Below, piece by piece: positions 24,631-33,820 of a DNA stretch of 63,828 bases. Location: the NCBI GenBank assembly GCA_963599445.1, contig CAVBWZ010000014.1, forward strand, positions 1 to 63,828, given 5' to 3'. Source of the stretch: UBA9732 sp963599445 (lineage in GTDB: Bacteria; Spirochaetota; Spirochaetia; Sphaerochaetales; Sphaerochaetaceae). The notes beneath the pieces are model-generated. The model was not told the DNA's origin. It ran no database searches and saw nothing but the letters and a program-made list of their open reading frames with translations. Numbering within the stretch: the stretch's first letter is position 1; each line of letters starts with the position of its first letter. Both the position numbers and the translations under genes were made by a program.

Positions 24631-25721
24631 GGAGCCCCTTTGCCATCGCGCTTTCTCCCCTTCACGGACCCCTTTGGGACGTTTATGCCGCGCATACGCA
24701 TATGCATGACGCTGGTGGATTCCAGCTCGAACCTAGGAGGCGTCATGGGACTCAGGAGGACCTTTGTCTGGCGCAGGGTATCCTGGAAGATCTCGCGGAC
24801 ATCGGTGATATCCGGGTTGTCGGCTATGAACGGATTTACAAGGGCAAGGTACATGATGGCCTTTGGAAGGCTCTTGCGGTGGGAGTCGTCCGTGGCCTCG
24901 TTGACCTTGGCGTCGAGTTTCTGGAGGGATTCGTACAGCTGCGGGTACCTGCCGTATACAGCAAGGCATGGAAGCATGTACGAAAGAAGTCCAAAGTCGT
25001 ACAAGGCCTTGAAGATTGGAGAGCTCATCCCGCAGGAGAGTATCTTGTTTATCTCCTCCGTCATACGTGAGGTGCTCACGTTCTGAAGAAGGGGTGCGTA
25101 TTTCCTTATAGCGTGTCTGAGGGCAAGCGACATGGAAAAGCCGGTGGTCACGGAGTATTTTATGCCGCGCACCATGCGCACGGGATCCTCTATGAACGTC
25201 CTGCCAAGCGGTATGAGGGACACAAGGCGCTTTCTTCTGAAATCGTCCATTGCACCGGTGAAGTCTATCACCGTGCAGTCCAATGGATTGTAGTACAGGC
25301 TGTTTATGGAGTAGTCGCGGCGCCTGCAGTCCTCCTCTATGGTGCCAAAGACGTTGTCGTTGTCGTCCGCATGGTCCTCAAGGCTGCGGAAGGTCGTGAC
25401 CTCTGTTATCTTCTTGCCGAACATGACGTGGACTATCTTGAACCTGCGCCCTATTATCATGGACTGACGGCCGAACAGATTGTGCACGACACGAGGGGAT
25501 GCCTCTGTAGCCACGTCGAAGTCCTTTGGAACACGTCCAAGGATAAGGTCCCTGACCGCCCCACCCACTATGTACGACTCGTATCCTCTTGAAACGAGCC
25601 TTTCAACCACGCTGACGGCGTCACTGTCGATCAGGCGTGGGTCGATTCCGTGCTCCTGCTGGGAATAGACCTTCGCTACAGCTTCGAGTGCGCCGGCCTT
25701 CTTCTTATATCTAGTAAACAT
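24546..25721 (-). CDS. pcnB: Poly(A) polymerase-like class II nucleotidyltransferase
   Basis: A 391-residue nucleotidyltransferase. GGAVRDLILGRVPKDFDVAT gives the GG/GS head and the DxD metal site. RRRDYSINSLYYNP and EDPVRMVRGIKYS are motifs B and D. IIGRRFKIVHVMFGKKI matches the signature that separates bacterial poly(A) polymerase I from CCA-adding enzymes, so adding A tails to RNA is more likely than CCA repair. A second paralogue at 42793 fits the CCA role. The C-terminal 30 residues are Arg/Ser repeats encoded by a 9-bp tandem array and are probably a recent extension. Confidence 0.8.
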   Translation of the reverse strand: MFTRYKKKAGALEAVAKVYSQQEHGIDPRLIDSDAVSVVERLVSRGYESYIVGGAVRDLILGRVPKDFDVATEASPRVVHNLFGRQSMIIGRRFKIVHVMFGKKITEVTTFRSLEDHADDNDNVFGTIEEDCRRRDYSINSLYYNPLDCTVIDFTGAMDDFRRKRLVSLIPLGRTFIEDPVRMVRGIKYSVTTGFSMSLALRHAIRKYAPLLQNVSTSRMTEEINKILSCGMSSPIFKALYDFGLLSYMLPCLAVYGRYPQLYESLQKLDAKVNEATDDSHRKSLPKAIMYLALVNPFIADNPDITDVREIFQDTLRQTKVLLSPMTPPRFELESTSVMHMRMRGINVPKGSVKGRKRDGKGAPEQAGRSSRSSRSRRSRQSAQSSRSKTV

Positions 25722-25774
25722 ATCAAGTATTCGCCAGCCATTGGAGAGCCTCCAAGGTTTTGCAGGCCCCTCCG

Positions 25775-25802
25775 TTGAACAATCGTTTTTTTTCTATATA
25801 AT
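25775..25802 (+). promoter_or_regulatory. Promoter of hisS-hrpA
   Basis: TTGAAC (25775-25780), a 16-base spacer containing eight T, and TATAAT (25797-25802). The ATG of hisS lies about 105 bases downstream, so unlike its neighbours this unit has a true leader. Confidence 0.75.
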
Positions 25803-25913
25803 TGATTATGCAGATTTTCCACAAAAAAACAACACCGGGGAGCAACCGGACATCCCTAAGGTGAAGCGGCATGCAAGCAGCATGGAAAACCAGGAAACGA
25901 TGCAGGAGACAAC

Positions 25914-27209
25914 ATGATAGAACCAAAGGTACTCAAAGGATTCAGGGACAGCCTTCCAGGTCAGGAGATAGCAAGGCAAAAGCTCATAGGCAAGGTCCAG
26001 GGCATATTCAGGTCGTTTGGATTCGTTCCAATAGACACCCCGGCGCTTGAGTACACGGAGGTGCTTCTTGGCAAAGGCGGCGGAGAGACGGACAAGCAGA
26101 TGTTCCGCTTCACCGACAACGGAGGGCGCGACGTAGCCCTGAGGTTCGACCTCACAGTCCCCCTTGCACGCTATGTATCCGCAAACTACGCAAGCCTCTC
26201 CTTCCCTTTCAAGAGGTACCACATAAGCAAGGTATGGCGCGGCGAGAAACCACAGAAGGGAAGGTTCCGCGAATTCATCCAGTGCGACTTCGACATAGTC
26301 GGCGCTGACAACGCCCAAAGCGACTTCGAGATCCTGCTTCTCATACACACATGCCTGAGCCAGATGAAGGTTGGATCCTTCAAGGTGAGCGTGTCCCACA
26401 GAGGGCTTCTCAACAGATTCCTCGCCATCATGGGGCTTGAATCCACGTGCCCGCAGGTTCTGAGGGCCATAGACAAGCTGTCCAAGATTGGAAGCGAAGG
26501 CGTCAAGCAGTGCCTTAGGGACGAAGGGCTCTCGGAAGAGGCCATAGACGGAATAGTAAAGTTCATCTCCATAGAGAAGGACGACTTTGGAAGGACACTC
26601 TCGACCCTTGAAGGCATGTTCGGCGACTGTCCTGAAATTGAAAGGCTCAAGGCCATCTACGCCATGATGAAATCATGCGCCATAGACGGGGACTTCATCC
26701 TTGACACATCCATCACCCGCGGACTCGACTACTACACTGGAATCGTCTACGAGACACTTCTTCTTGACATGCCCCAGATAGGGTCCATCTGCTCAGGCGG
26801 CCGCTACAACAACCTGGCAGGCCTCTACACGAAGGAGAACCTTCCCGGAGTGGGCTCTTGCATAGGACTTGACAGACTCATCGCAGCCCTTGAGGAACTC
26901 GGAAGCCCGCTTGTCATGGACTCCTCCTATGCCGATGTCATGGTGGCCAACACAGGCAAGGACGCCGGCTGGTCGCAGAAGGTCGCAATGGACCTTAGAG
27001 ACCACGGTGTCAAGACCGATTGCTACGTGGGCGAAAAGTCCATGGGCCAACAATATGCATACGCCCAGAAGAACGGCATAGCATACGTGGTCACAGCCCA
27101 TGACGGCGATAGGCTCACGGCAAAGGAGATAGCCACAAGGAAGATGCTCGAAGGCATCACCGTAGAAGAGCTTGCAGCCTTGGTCCTTGGTTCCAAAGAG
27201 GGAAGATGA
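25914..27209 (+). CDS. hisS: Histidyl-tRNA synthetase
   Basis: A 431-residue class II aminoacyl-tRNA synthetase charging tRNA-His. It has KGFRDSLPGQE at the start, motif 2 FKRYHISKVWRGEKPQKGRFREFIQCDFD, the HisRS-specific TRGLDYYTGIVYE and GGRYNNLAG, and a C-terminal anticodon-binding domain. The length is normal. GGAG lies five bases before the ATG. The stop overlaps the next start (ATGA), linking it to the helicase. Confidence 0.97.
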   Translation: MIEPKVLKGFRDSLPGQEIARQKLIGKVQGIFRSFGFVPIDTPALEYTEVLLGKGGGETDKQMFRFTDNGGRDVALRFDLTVPLARYVSANYASLSFPFKRYHISKVWRGEKPQKGRFREFIQCDFDIVGADNAQSDFEILLLIHTCLSQMKVGSFKVSVSHRGLLNRFLAIMGLESTCPQVLRAIDKLSKIGSEGVKQCLRDEGLSEEAIDGIVKFISIEKDDFGRTLSTLEGMFGDCPEIERLKAIYAMMKSCAIDGDFILDTSITRGLDYYTGIVYETLLLDMPQIGSICSGGRYNNLAGLYTKENLPGVGSCIGLDRLIAALEELGSPLVMDSSYADVMVANTGKDAGWSQKVAMDLRDHGVKTDCYVGEKSMGQQYAYAQKNGIAYVVTAHDGDRLTAKEIATRKMLEGITVEELAALVLGSKEGR

Positions 27210-29758
27210 CGGACCCAAGGACGCTTCCTGTATATCTGCACAGACAGGAGATACTAGATGCAGTCTCCCAGAACCAAGTCGTCGTAGTGGAAAGCCCAAC
27301 GGGATCGGGAAAGACCACCCAGATACCTCTCATACTCAACGAAGCGGGCTTTGCAACCAAAGGCCTCATTGGCATAACGCAGCCAAGGAGGATAGCCACA
27401 GTTGGAGTGTGCTCATACATCCAGGAGCAGATTTCAGCAAAGGAACTCCCCTCCTCGTACTGCGGCTACAAGATGCGCTTCTACGACACCACGGATGCAG
27501 ATACAAGGATAAAGATACTTACGGACGGAATGCTACTGCAGGAGCTCAAGACCGACCCGTACCTTTCACGCTACAGCGTCATAATGGTCGACGAGGCGCA
27601 TGAACGGAGCCTCAACATAGACCTCATACTTGGACTTCTCAAGCAGATCCTCCAGCACAGGGACGACCTTAGGGTCATAATATCGTCTGCTACGATCAAC
27701 ACATCCTCGTTCGCAAGGTTCTTCGCAGCCAAGGACGGAGTCCCTGCACCCATCATAAGCATAAAGGCGCGCATCTACGACGTACAGGTCAAGTACTTCC
27801 CCATCCAGCATGCAGGCAACGTTGACGAAACGGCCTATGCCGTATGCCAGATAGTCACGCAGCTTCTCAAACGCTTCAGATCAAGCGGATACAAGGACAA
27901 CGAGGATACGCTTGTATTCCTCCCAGGAGAGCTTGCAATAGTGACCTGCATGAACGCATTGTACGCACAGTGCGACAGAAGGCACCTTCAGATATACCCG
28001 CTCTACGGAAGGCTCAACAAAGAGGAGCAGGAGCAGGTGTTCGAAGAGACCAAGCCTGAGAAGATGAAGGTGGTCCTTGCCACCAACATAGCCGAGACGA
28101 GCCTTACGATAGACAACATAAAGGTCGTCATAGACTCAGGCTATGCCAAGATCAACTACTACAACCAAAAGGACTTCACATCGGCCTTGGTCCAAAGGCC
28201 CGTGAGCAAAGCCTCCGCAGAGCAGCGCAAGGGCCGCGCGGGAAGGACATCCAACGGCACATGCTATAGGCTCTACACGAAGGAGGACTTCGCATCCCGT
28301 CCCCGCTGGACGCAGGAGGAGATCCTAAGGACGGACCTTTCCGAGGTCGTTCTCAGAATGGTGGACCTTGGGATATACGACTTCGAGAACTTCCCGTTCA
28401 TAACCAAGCCCGATTCCGATGCCCTTAGAAGCGGAGAGGACACCCTGCGCCTCATAGGGGCCATAGACGAGGACAGACACCTCACGAACATTGGAGAGGT
28501 AATGGTCCACTACCCTCTCCTTCCACGCCATTCAAGATGCATATACGAAGCCATAGCAAAGCATCCTGAGATGCTCATGCCGGTGTTCATAGCAGTGAGC
28601 TTCCTTTCATGCAAGACGCCCTTCCTGCTTCCACCTGGAGAGGAGGACCTTGCACGAAGCGCCCACAGAGCCTTCTTCGACGAATACGGAGACTTTCTGA
28701 GCTATCAGAAGCTGTACAGAAGATATCTTGGAATAAAGACGAAGGAAGAGAGGGAGGTCTTCTGTGGAAACAGCTATCTTGACATGCAGAGCATGGACGA
28801 GATCGTACATGTCGTGGAACAGCTTGCACAGATAACACGGGACCTTGGAATCCCTGTGCTGGAGAAGGAGCCTGGGCTCACCCACGAGGAGCTTACACAC
28901 AGGCTCATGCTTTGCCTTGGGTCCGGGCTTGTGCAGTACGTGTGCATGAAGGCAAAGGCAAGGGGATCGGAATACAGAACCATAACGGCGAACGAAGTGT
29001 TCATACACCCCGGTTCCGCATGGTTCAGAACCGCACCGCAGTTCCTTCTTGCAGGCGAGATAGTGTTCACGACGAAGATGTATGCAAGGACGGTGTCGCC
29101 GCTTAGGAAGGAGTGGCTTGAGGAGATATCACCTTCCCTGTCGTCCAAGATAAGAAGCATGCAAAAGGACATGGAAAGGCACGAGAAAGGGTCAAGGGAC
29201 GAGGTCGCAAGAGCCAGAAAAGACGAAAAGCCAAAGACCTACAGCCTCTACGGCTTGGAGCTTGATGTCATGGACATTGGAAAGAAGAAGCCAAAACCCG
29301 TGGTCGTGGTTCCTGCAAAGGACCTTTCGCGCCTTGCGATGTCTTACAGGAAGGCTTCAAGGCATCCAAAGGGGGTCTATGGCACAATCCTCTTCAACGG
29401 CTGCTATGTATGCCTTGGTGCAAGGCTCCAGGAGATCGTTGGACTCAACGGAAGGCTTGACCTTACGGAGAGCGGCTTTGTGGAAAGACCATGCCAGGAC
29501 GTATTCACGCTTGAAAACTTGGAGTCCCTCGTACCATACCTTGGGCAGCTCATGAAGCTGTCTCCAATGAAGGACAGGTCCCGTCTTGGATTCATAGAGC
29601 TCCTGGCGAACAGAAACAGCATGTTCCTCCATGTGAACGCAAGCTTCACTGAGGCCTTGAACAATACAGCCTACTCCCTTCTTGTTGCAAGTGACGAGAG
29701 ACCTGAGTGCAAGGACTTCAGGAAGGCGTACAACAGGATTCTGAGGATGCTCGACTAG
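27206..29758 (+). CDS. hrpA: DEAH-box RNA helicase, HrpA/HrpB family
   Basis: An 850-residue ATP-dependent RNA helicase. Motif I ESPTGSGKTTQIP, motif II MVDEAHERSLNIDLI, motif III SSATIN, the FLPGE region, TNIAETSLTIDNIKVVIDSG (motif V) and QRKGRAGRTSNG (motif VI) are all intact. HA2/winged-helix and OB-like domains follow from about residue 400. Bacterial HrpA members act in mRNA processing and ribosome rescue. It is shorter than E. coli HrpA (1300) and carries its own C-terminal region. It is translationally coupled to hisS. Confidence 0.88.
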   Translation: MTDPRTLPVYLHRQEILDAVSQNQVVVVESPTGSGKTTQIPLILNEAGFATKGLIGITQPRRIATVGVCSYIQEQISAKELPSSYCGYKMRFYDTTDADTRIKILTDGMLLQELKTDPYLSRYSVIMVDEAHERSLNIDLILGLLKQILQHRDDLRVIISSATINTSSFARFFAAKDGVPAPIISIKARIYDVQVKYFPIQHAGNVDETAYAVCQIVTQLLKRFRSSGYKDNEDTLVFLPGELAIVTCMNALYAQCDRRHLQIYPLYGRLNKEEQEQVFEETKPEKMKVVLATNIAETSLTIDNIKVVIDSGYAKINYYNQKDFTSALVQRPVSKASAEQRKGRAGRTSNGTCYRLYTKEDFASRPRWTQEEILRTDLSEVVLRMVDLGIYDFENFPFITKPDSDALRSGEDTLRLIGAIDEDRHLTNIGEVMVHYPLLPRHSRCIYEAIAKHPEMLMPVFIAVSFLSCKTPFLLPPGEEDLARSAHRAFFDEYGDFLSYQKLYRRYLGIKTKEEREVFCGNSYLDMQSMDEIVHVVEQLAQITRDLGIPVLEKEPGLTHEELTHRLMLCLGSGLVQYVCMKAKARGSEYRTITANEVFIHPGSAWFRTAPQFLLAGEIVFTTKMYARTVSPLRKEWLEEISPSLSSKIRSMQKDMERHEKGSRDEVARARKDEKPKTYSLYGLELDVMDIGKKKPKPVVVVPAKDLSRLAMSYRKASRHPKGVYGTILFNGCYVCLGARLQEIVGLNGRLDLTESGFVERPCQDVFTLENLESLVPYLGQLMKLSPMKDRSRLGFIELLANRNSMFLHVNASFTEALNNTAYSLLVASDERPECKDFRKAYNRILRMLD

Positions 29759-29794
29759 AGTGGAACTTCCTTGATTTGAAACGGCCAATGATGG

Positions 29795-29800
29795 TACAAC
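29795..29800 (+). promoter_or_regulatory. Extended -10 of aroB, predicted leaderless
   Basis: TGG-TACAAC ends six bases before the aroB ATG, with TTGATT 18 bases upstream as a possible -35. There is no Shine-Dalgarno. Confidence 0.4.
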
Positions 29801-29806
29801 ATAACC

Positions 29807-30850
29807 ATGCAGGAAATGTTGACTTGCCTAGGGACCAAAGTACTCGTTGCATCCGACTTCAAGGATCTTTCGTATCACGTGGGAGCCCTTGGCCGCAACA
29901 CCCTTTGGGTCTGCGACACCAACACCTCCAAGATGGTGAGGCCCCTTCCAGTTCCAAACGTGGTCATGGAAAGCGGTGAAGGCTCAAAGAACTATGCATC
30001 GGTGGAGAGGATAATCAGCACGGCGGTGGAGAACTCCCTTGGCAGGGACTGCACGTTCATAGCCTTGGGAGGAGGAGTCGTAAGCGACATAACGGCGTTC
30101 GCCGCATCCATCTACATGAGAGGATGCAGGGTCGTGCTCATACCAACGACGCTCATAGCCATGACGGATGCCTCCATTGGAGGCAAGACGTGCGTGGACT
30201 TCAGATACACCAAGAACCTCATTGGAACGTTCTTCCCTGCAAACGAAGTGCTAATATGCGCAGACTGTCTCAAGTCGCTTCCAAACAAGGACCTCTCCTG
30301 TGGACTTGCCGAGGTGATAAAGCACAGCCTGCTTTCAAAGGACGACAGGCTTTTCAACCTGCTTGCCACCTCCAAACAGAGGATTCTGGAAAAGGACACC
30401 CAAACGCTTGGAGAGCTCGTGAAGATGTCGCTTGAGGTCAAACGCTCATACGTGGAGCCGGATCCATACGACAGGCTTGGAATCAGGGCGGCGCTGAACC
30501 TTGGGCATACCTTTGCGCACGCACTTGAAAGCCTTTCAAGGCTGCAGTGGACGCATGGGCAGGCCGTGGCCTGGGGTATATGCAGGGCAATGCAGGCAAG
30601 CCTTGAGATGGGTCTGTGCTCGGCACAGTTCGCCCAGGGCGTGGAGAAGCTTGTGCAGTTCTACGGCTATGACACAAAGTACCGCATAAGCCGCAGCGAC
30701 TGGATGGACTACAGACGCCACCTGCAAAGGGACAAGAAGGCCGTCATGAACGTAGTCAAGTTCGTGCTTCTCACAGGCCAGGGGGAGATAAGGCAGACTG
30801 AGCTTGCGGACGACCTCATAAAGAAGCTTGTCATGATGCCGTCGTTCTGA
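29807..30850 (+). CDS. aroB: 3-dehydroquinate synthase
   Basis: A 347-residue NAD-dependent enzyme of the shikimate pathway, converting DAHP to 3-dehydroquinate. Diagnostic motifs are FIALGGGVVSDITAFAASIYMRG, PTTLIAMTDASIGGKTCVDF and the metal-binding GLAEVIKHSLL and LNLGHTFAHALE. The length is normal. The start has no Shine-Dalgarno but lies six bases after an extended -10. Together with aroH at 5627 it shows an aromatic amino-acid pathway, though the genes are dispersed. Confidence 0.95.
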   Translation: MQEMLTCLGTKVLVASDFKDLSYHVGALGRNTLWVCDTNTSKMVRPLPVPNVVMESGEGSKNYASVERIISTAVENSLGRDCTFIALGGGVVSDITAFAASIYMRGCRVVLIPTTLIAMTDASIGGKTCVDFRYTKNLIGTFFPANEVLICADCLKSLPNKDLSCGLAEVIKHSLLSKDDRLFNLLATSKQRILEKDTQTLGELVKMSLEVKRSYVEPDPYDRLGIRAALNLGHTFAHALESLSRLQWTHGQAVAWGICRAMQASLEMGLCSAQFAQGVEKLVQFYGYDTKYRISRSDWMDYRRHLQRDKKAVMNVVKFVLLTGQGEIRQTELADDLIKKLVMMPSF

Positions 30851-30883
30851 CGCATGCAACTTTATCATTACCTTCTTTTCAAC

Positions 30884-30889
30884 TATAAT
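30884..30889 (+). promoter_or_regulatory. -10 box of the cysteine desulfurase gene, predicted leaderless
   Basis: A perfect TATAAT ends seven bases before the ATG at 30897, without a Shine-Dalgarno. The -35 (TTTATC, 17 bases upstream) is weak. Confidence 0.6.
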
Positions 30890-30896
30890 CCTTGTC

Positions 30897-32051
30897 ATGC
30901 ATTACTTTGATTGGACAGCTACGTCTCCCATGAGCCAGAACGCCATAGACGAATATGTGCGTTGCGCCCAGGAATATACAGGAAACCCATCGTCAACGCA
31001 TCCGCTTGGACTTGAGGCGGGCCAAAGGCTCGATCAGGAGAGAAGAAGGACCGCATCGCTTCTTGGAACGAAGATGCAGAACGTGTTCTTCACTTCAGGA
31101 GGGACGGAGAGCGACTCCATAGTGCTTGCATCCCTTCTCAAAAGCCCAACGCCTGGAGAGATCATAACGACGGCAATAGAGCACTCTGCAGTCCTTGAGT
31201 GGAAGAAGACGCTTGAATCCGCTGGATGGAAGTTCACGACCCTTCCCTGCCCCAACGGATACCTATCCCTTGAGACCTTGGACAAGGCAATGAACGAAAG
31301 GGTCAGGATGGTGTGCGTCATGAAGGTCAACAACGTCACGGGGACGATTCAGGACACGAAGGCCATAGCAAAGATCATAAGAGGCAAGGCTGCCCAATAC
31401 GGCCGCCCGATCCACTTCCATTGCGATGCAGTCCAGGCCCTTGGGAAGATTCCTTTCAGGCTGGATGAGGAGGACATCGACTCTGCAGCCTTCAGCGCAC
31501 ATAAGTTCAACGGACCACGGGGTGTTGGAATCCTATACAACCGCAACCCTTCCGTAACCGCACTTTCAAGAGGCGGTGGTCAAGAGAAAGGTCTGAGACC
31601 CGGGACGGAGAACCTTGCCGGCATATGCGCAATGAACAGGGCACTTGAAGATGCCTTGGCCTCCTTGGATGAAAGATACAGCCAAATTTTGGCATTTAGA
31701 TGCAAAATTCAGGCGACACTCAAGGACATCGGCCTAAAGATGCTGTCACCGGAAGGCGGGTCGGGAAAGGATTTCTCCCCGTACATAGTGTGCGCTTCAG
31801 TGAAGCCCGTGCCGTCAGAGGTGTTCCTACGTGTTATGTCTGACAAGGAGTTCTGTCTGTCGGCGGGAAGCGCGTGCTCGTCCAATGCGAAGGGCAAGGC
31901 CGAGGGTGTGCTTGCGGGAATGAACGTGGAGCCTATGGACAGGAGGTCCAGCATAAGGATATCCTGTGGAAGCGGCACGACAGAGGAAGAGGTGGACCTT
32001 TTGTGCGAGGCGCTCAGGACGATCTACAAGGAGCTTGGATATGGAAGGTAG
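30897..32051 (+). CDS. Cysteine desulfurase, NifS/IscS family
   Basis: A 384-residue PLP enzyme that takes sulfur from cysteine as a persulfide. It has the SAHKFNGPRGVGILYNR lysine motif for PLP, HCDAVQALGKIPF for the ring-binding Asp/Gln, and the active-site Cys in SAGSACSSNAKGK. It overlaps thiI by 11 bases, so its main role is probably to feed sulfur to ThiI for 4-thiouridine in tRNA. A wider role in Fe-S assembly (needed for Rnf) cannot be excluded. Confidence 0.92.
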   Translation: MHYFDWTATSPMSQNAIDEYVRCAQEYTGNPSSTHPLGLEAGQRLDQERRRTASLLGTKMQNVFFTSGGTESDSIVLASLLKSPTPGEIITTAIEHSAVLEWKKTLESAGWKFTTLPCPNGYLSLETLDKAMNERVRMVCVMKVNNVTGTIQDTKAIAKIIRGKAAQYGRPIHFHCDAVQALGKIPFRLDEEDIDSAAFSAHKFNGPRGVGILYNRNPSVTALSRGGGQEKGLRPGTENLAGICAMNRALEDALASLDERYSQILAFRCKIQATLKDIGLKMLSPEGGSGKDFSPYIVCASVKPVPSEVFLRVMSDKEFCLSAGSACSSNAKGKAEGVLAGMNVEPMDRRSSIRISCGSGTTEEEVDLLCEALRTIYKELGYGR

Positions 32052-33243
32052 GAAAAGCGAAACGGAGGGGATGGCCCTCTATCTCATAAAGCTTGGTGAG
32101 ATAAGCCTCAAGGGACTTAACAGAGGTTTCTTCGAGAAGAAGCTCAAGAACAACATTAAGCTTAAGATTCATCCCTACAGAAGCGTCCTTACACGGGAGA
32201 AGGGGCGTTTCTACCTCTATGTGGACCCAACGTGTCCTGACGAGCATGTGGAAAGGACGCTCAAGACGACGTTTGGAGTCGTTGGCTTCTCAAGGGCGCT
32301 CGTGTGCAACAAGGACTGGGACGAGATGTGCCACTGTGCGAAGGCCCTCATCGAAAAGGAGCCGTTTGCAGATGGAACCGGTACCTTCAAGGTCGAGGCA
32401 AGGCGTGGGGACAAGTCGTTTCCAATGAACAGCTACCAGATAGAGGCCAACCTTGGAGGCATAGTGCTCGACCGCTACCCAGCAATGAAGGTGGATGTCC
32501 ACAAGCCTCAGAATGAGCTCATGGTGGAGGTGCGCGACAAGGTCTACATGTACACATCCCCTGTGGACGGACCTGGCGGACTTCCTGTTGGAACCGCAGG
32601 AAAGGGGCTCCTGCTCCTGTCAGGAGGAATAGATTCCCCTGTTGCGGGATGGAGGATGGCAAAGCGGGGGCTCAAACAGGACTGCCTCTACTTCCATGCA
32701 TACCCCTATACTTCAGAGCAGGCCCTCCAGAAGGTCAAGGACCTTGCACGCCTCATTGCTCCGTACAACATGGGGACGAACCTTGTCGTCGTGAACTTCA
32801 CCGAGTGCGAGCTTTGGATAAAGGAGCATTCCAAGGAAGAGGAGCACACCCTCATGATGCGCGCCTGCATGATGAAGGTTGCAAACGCCATTGCGAAGAA
32901 GCGCGACTGCAAGGTGCTCGTCACCGGAGAAGCCCTAGGCCAAGTGGCATCCCAGACGCTTGAAAGCATATGCTTCACGAACAGCATGTCGGAGATACCG
33001 GTTCTCCGCCCGCTTGTGGCAATGGACAAAGGTGAGATCATCGACACGGCACGTGCCATTGGCACATATGAGACGAGCATCCTCCCCTACGACGACTGCT
33101 GCGTGGTGTTCAGCCCAAAGCATCCTCTTGTGCGTCCTGATGTACAGGCACAGACAGTTTCCTACAAGGAAATGGGCATAGAGGAGCTTCTTGCAAAGGC
33201 CGTAGACTCCGTAGAGGAGTTCCCAATGGGATACAACGTATAG
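32041..33243 (+). CDS. thiI: tRNA 4-thiouridine synthase ThiI
   Basis: A 400-residue enzyme that activates U8 of tRNA with ATP and inserts sulfur. An N-terminal ferredoxin-like/THUMP region (residues ~1-175) is followed by the PP-loop LLSGGIDSPVAGWRMAKRG and TGEALGQVASQTLESI. The chain ends after YDDCCVVFSPKHP and a short tail, so there is no rhodanese domain; this is the shorter bacterial type that takes sulfur by another route. The ATG at 32041 has AAGGAG seven bases upstream; the ATG at 32071 has its GGAGG too close. Confidence 0.93.
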   Translation: MEGRKSETEGMALYLIKLGEISLKGLNRGFFEKKLKNNIKLKIHPYRSVLTREKGRFYLYVDPTCPDEHVERTLKTTFGVVGFSRALVCNKDWDEMCHCAKALIEKEPFADGTGTFKVEARRGDKSFPMNSYQIEANLGGIVLDRYPAMKVDVHKPQNELMVEVRDKVYMYTSPVDGPGGLPVGTAGKGLLLLSGGIDSPVAGWRMAKRGLKQDCLYFHAYPYTSEQALQKVKDLARLIAPYNMGTNLVVVNFTECELWIKEHSKEEEHTLMMRACMMKVANAIAKKRDCKVLVTGEALGQVASQTLESICFTNSMSEIPVLRPLVAMDKGEIIDTARAIGTYETSILPYDDCCVVFSPKHPLVRPDVQAQTVSYKEMGIEELLAKAVDSVEEFPMGYNV

Positions 33244-33289
33244 GACGATGCGTAGGAATCCATCCTTTCAAACTCAAGAACCACAGACA

Positions 33290-33820
33290 ATGAGGACGTT
33301 TTTGGCCTTGGACGTGTCCGAGGCTGCAAGGGCCGAGCTTTCAAGGCTATCCAGCATCCTCAAGGCCGGCTGTCACGGCTCCTTCTGCACCCCGCAGTCA
33401 TACCACATGACGCTTGCGTTCCTTGGAGAGATAACCCAGGACGAAGCGGAAACACTCATTGATGTACTTGAGGGAGAACTTGAAGGAGTCTCACCTTTCC
33501 AACTTGCGCTATGCAGGCTTGGATATTTCGCCCAGCCTGAAAGCGCAACGGTGTTCTGTTCGACTGCAAAGGAACCAAGGCTTGACGCACTTGCATCCCT
33601 TACCTACCGCGCCGCCTGGGACTGCGGCATAGACTTCGATGCAAAGAAGTTCAGAGCTCACATGACATTGGGAAGAAGGATAGATACACGAGGCATAAGG
33701 CTTGACGCAATCGAGGTGGATCCCATCCAGTTCCCCGTTTCCGGCGTAACCCTATACAAGAGCACCCTTCGTCCAACAGGGCCTATCTACGAAAAGCTTT
33801 CGGTTGTTCATTTCTCTTGA
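33290..33820 (+). CDS. thpR: RNA 2',3'-cyclic phosphodiesterase (2'-5' RNA ligase family)
   Basis: A 176-residue 2H phosphoesterase. The two HxT motifs appear as YHMTLAFLG and FRAHMTLGRR, at the expected spacing, so the active site is intact. The start MRTFLALDVS is the family N-terminus; an in-frame ATG at 33248 would add an unlikely tail. It lies 46 bases after thiI on the same strand. Family members ligate or open 2'-5' bonds in tRNA fragments in vitro; the in vivo role is unclear. Confidence 0.9.
   Translation: MRTFLALDVSEAARAELSRLSSILKAGCHGSFCTPQSYHMTLAFLGEITQDEAETLIDVLEGELEGVSPFQLALCRLGYFAQPESATVFCSTAKEPRLDALASLTYRAAWDCGIDFDAKKFRAHMTLGRRIDTRGIRLDAIEVDPIQFPVSGVTLYKSTLRPTGPIYEKLSVVHFS

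Noticed and set aside
25808..25864. An 18-codon ORF at the 5' end of the hisS transcript as an attenuator peptide
   Set aside because: It holds only one His codon and no terminator follows it.
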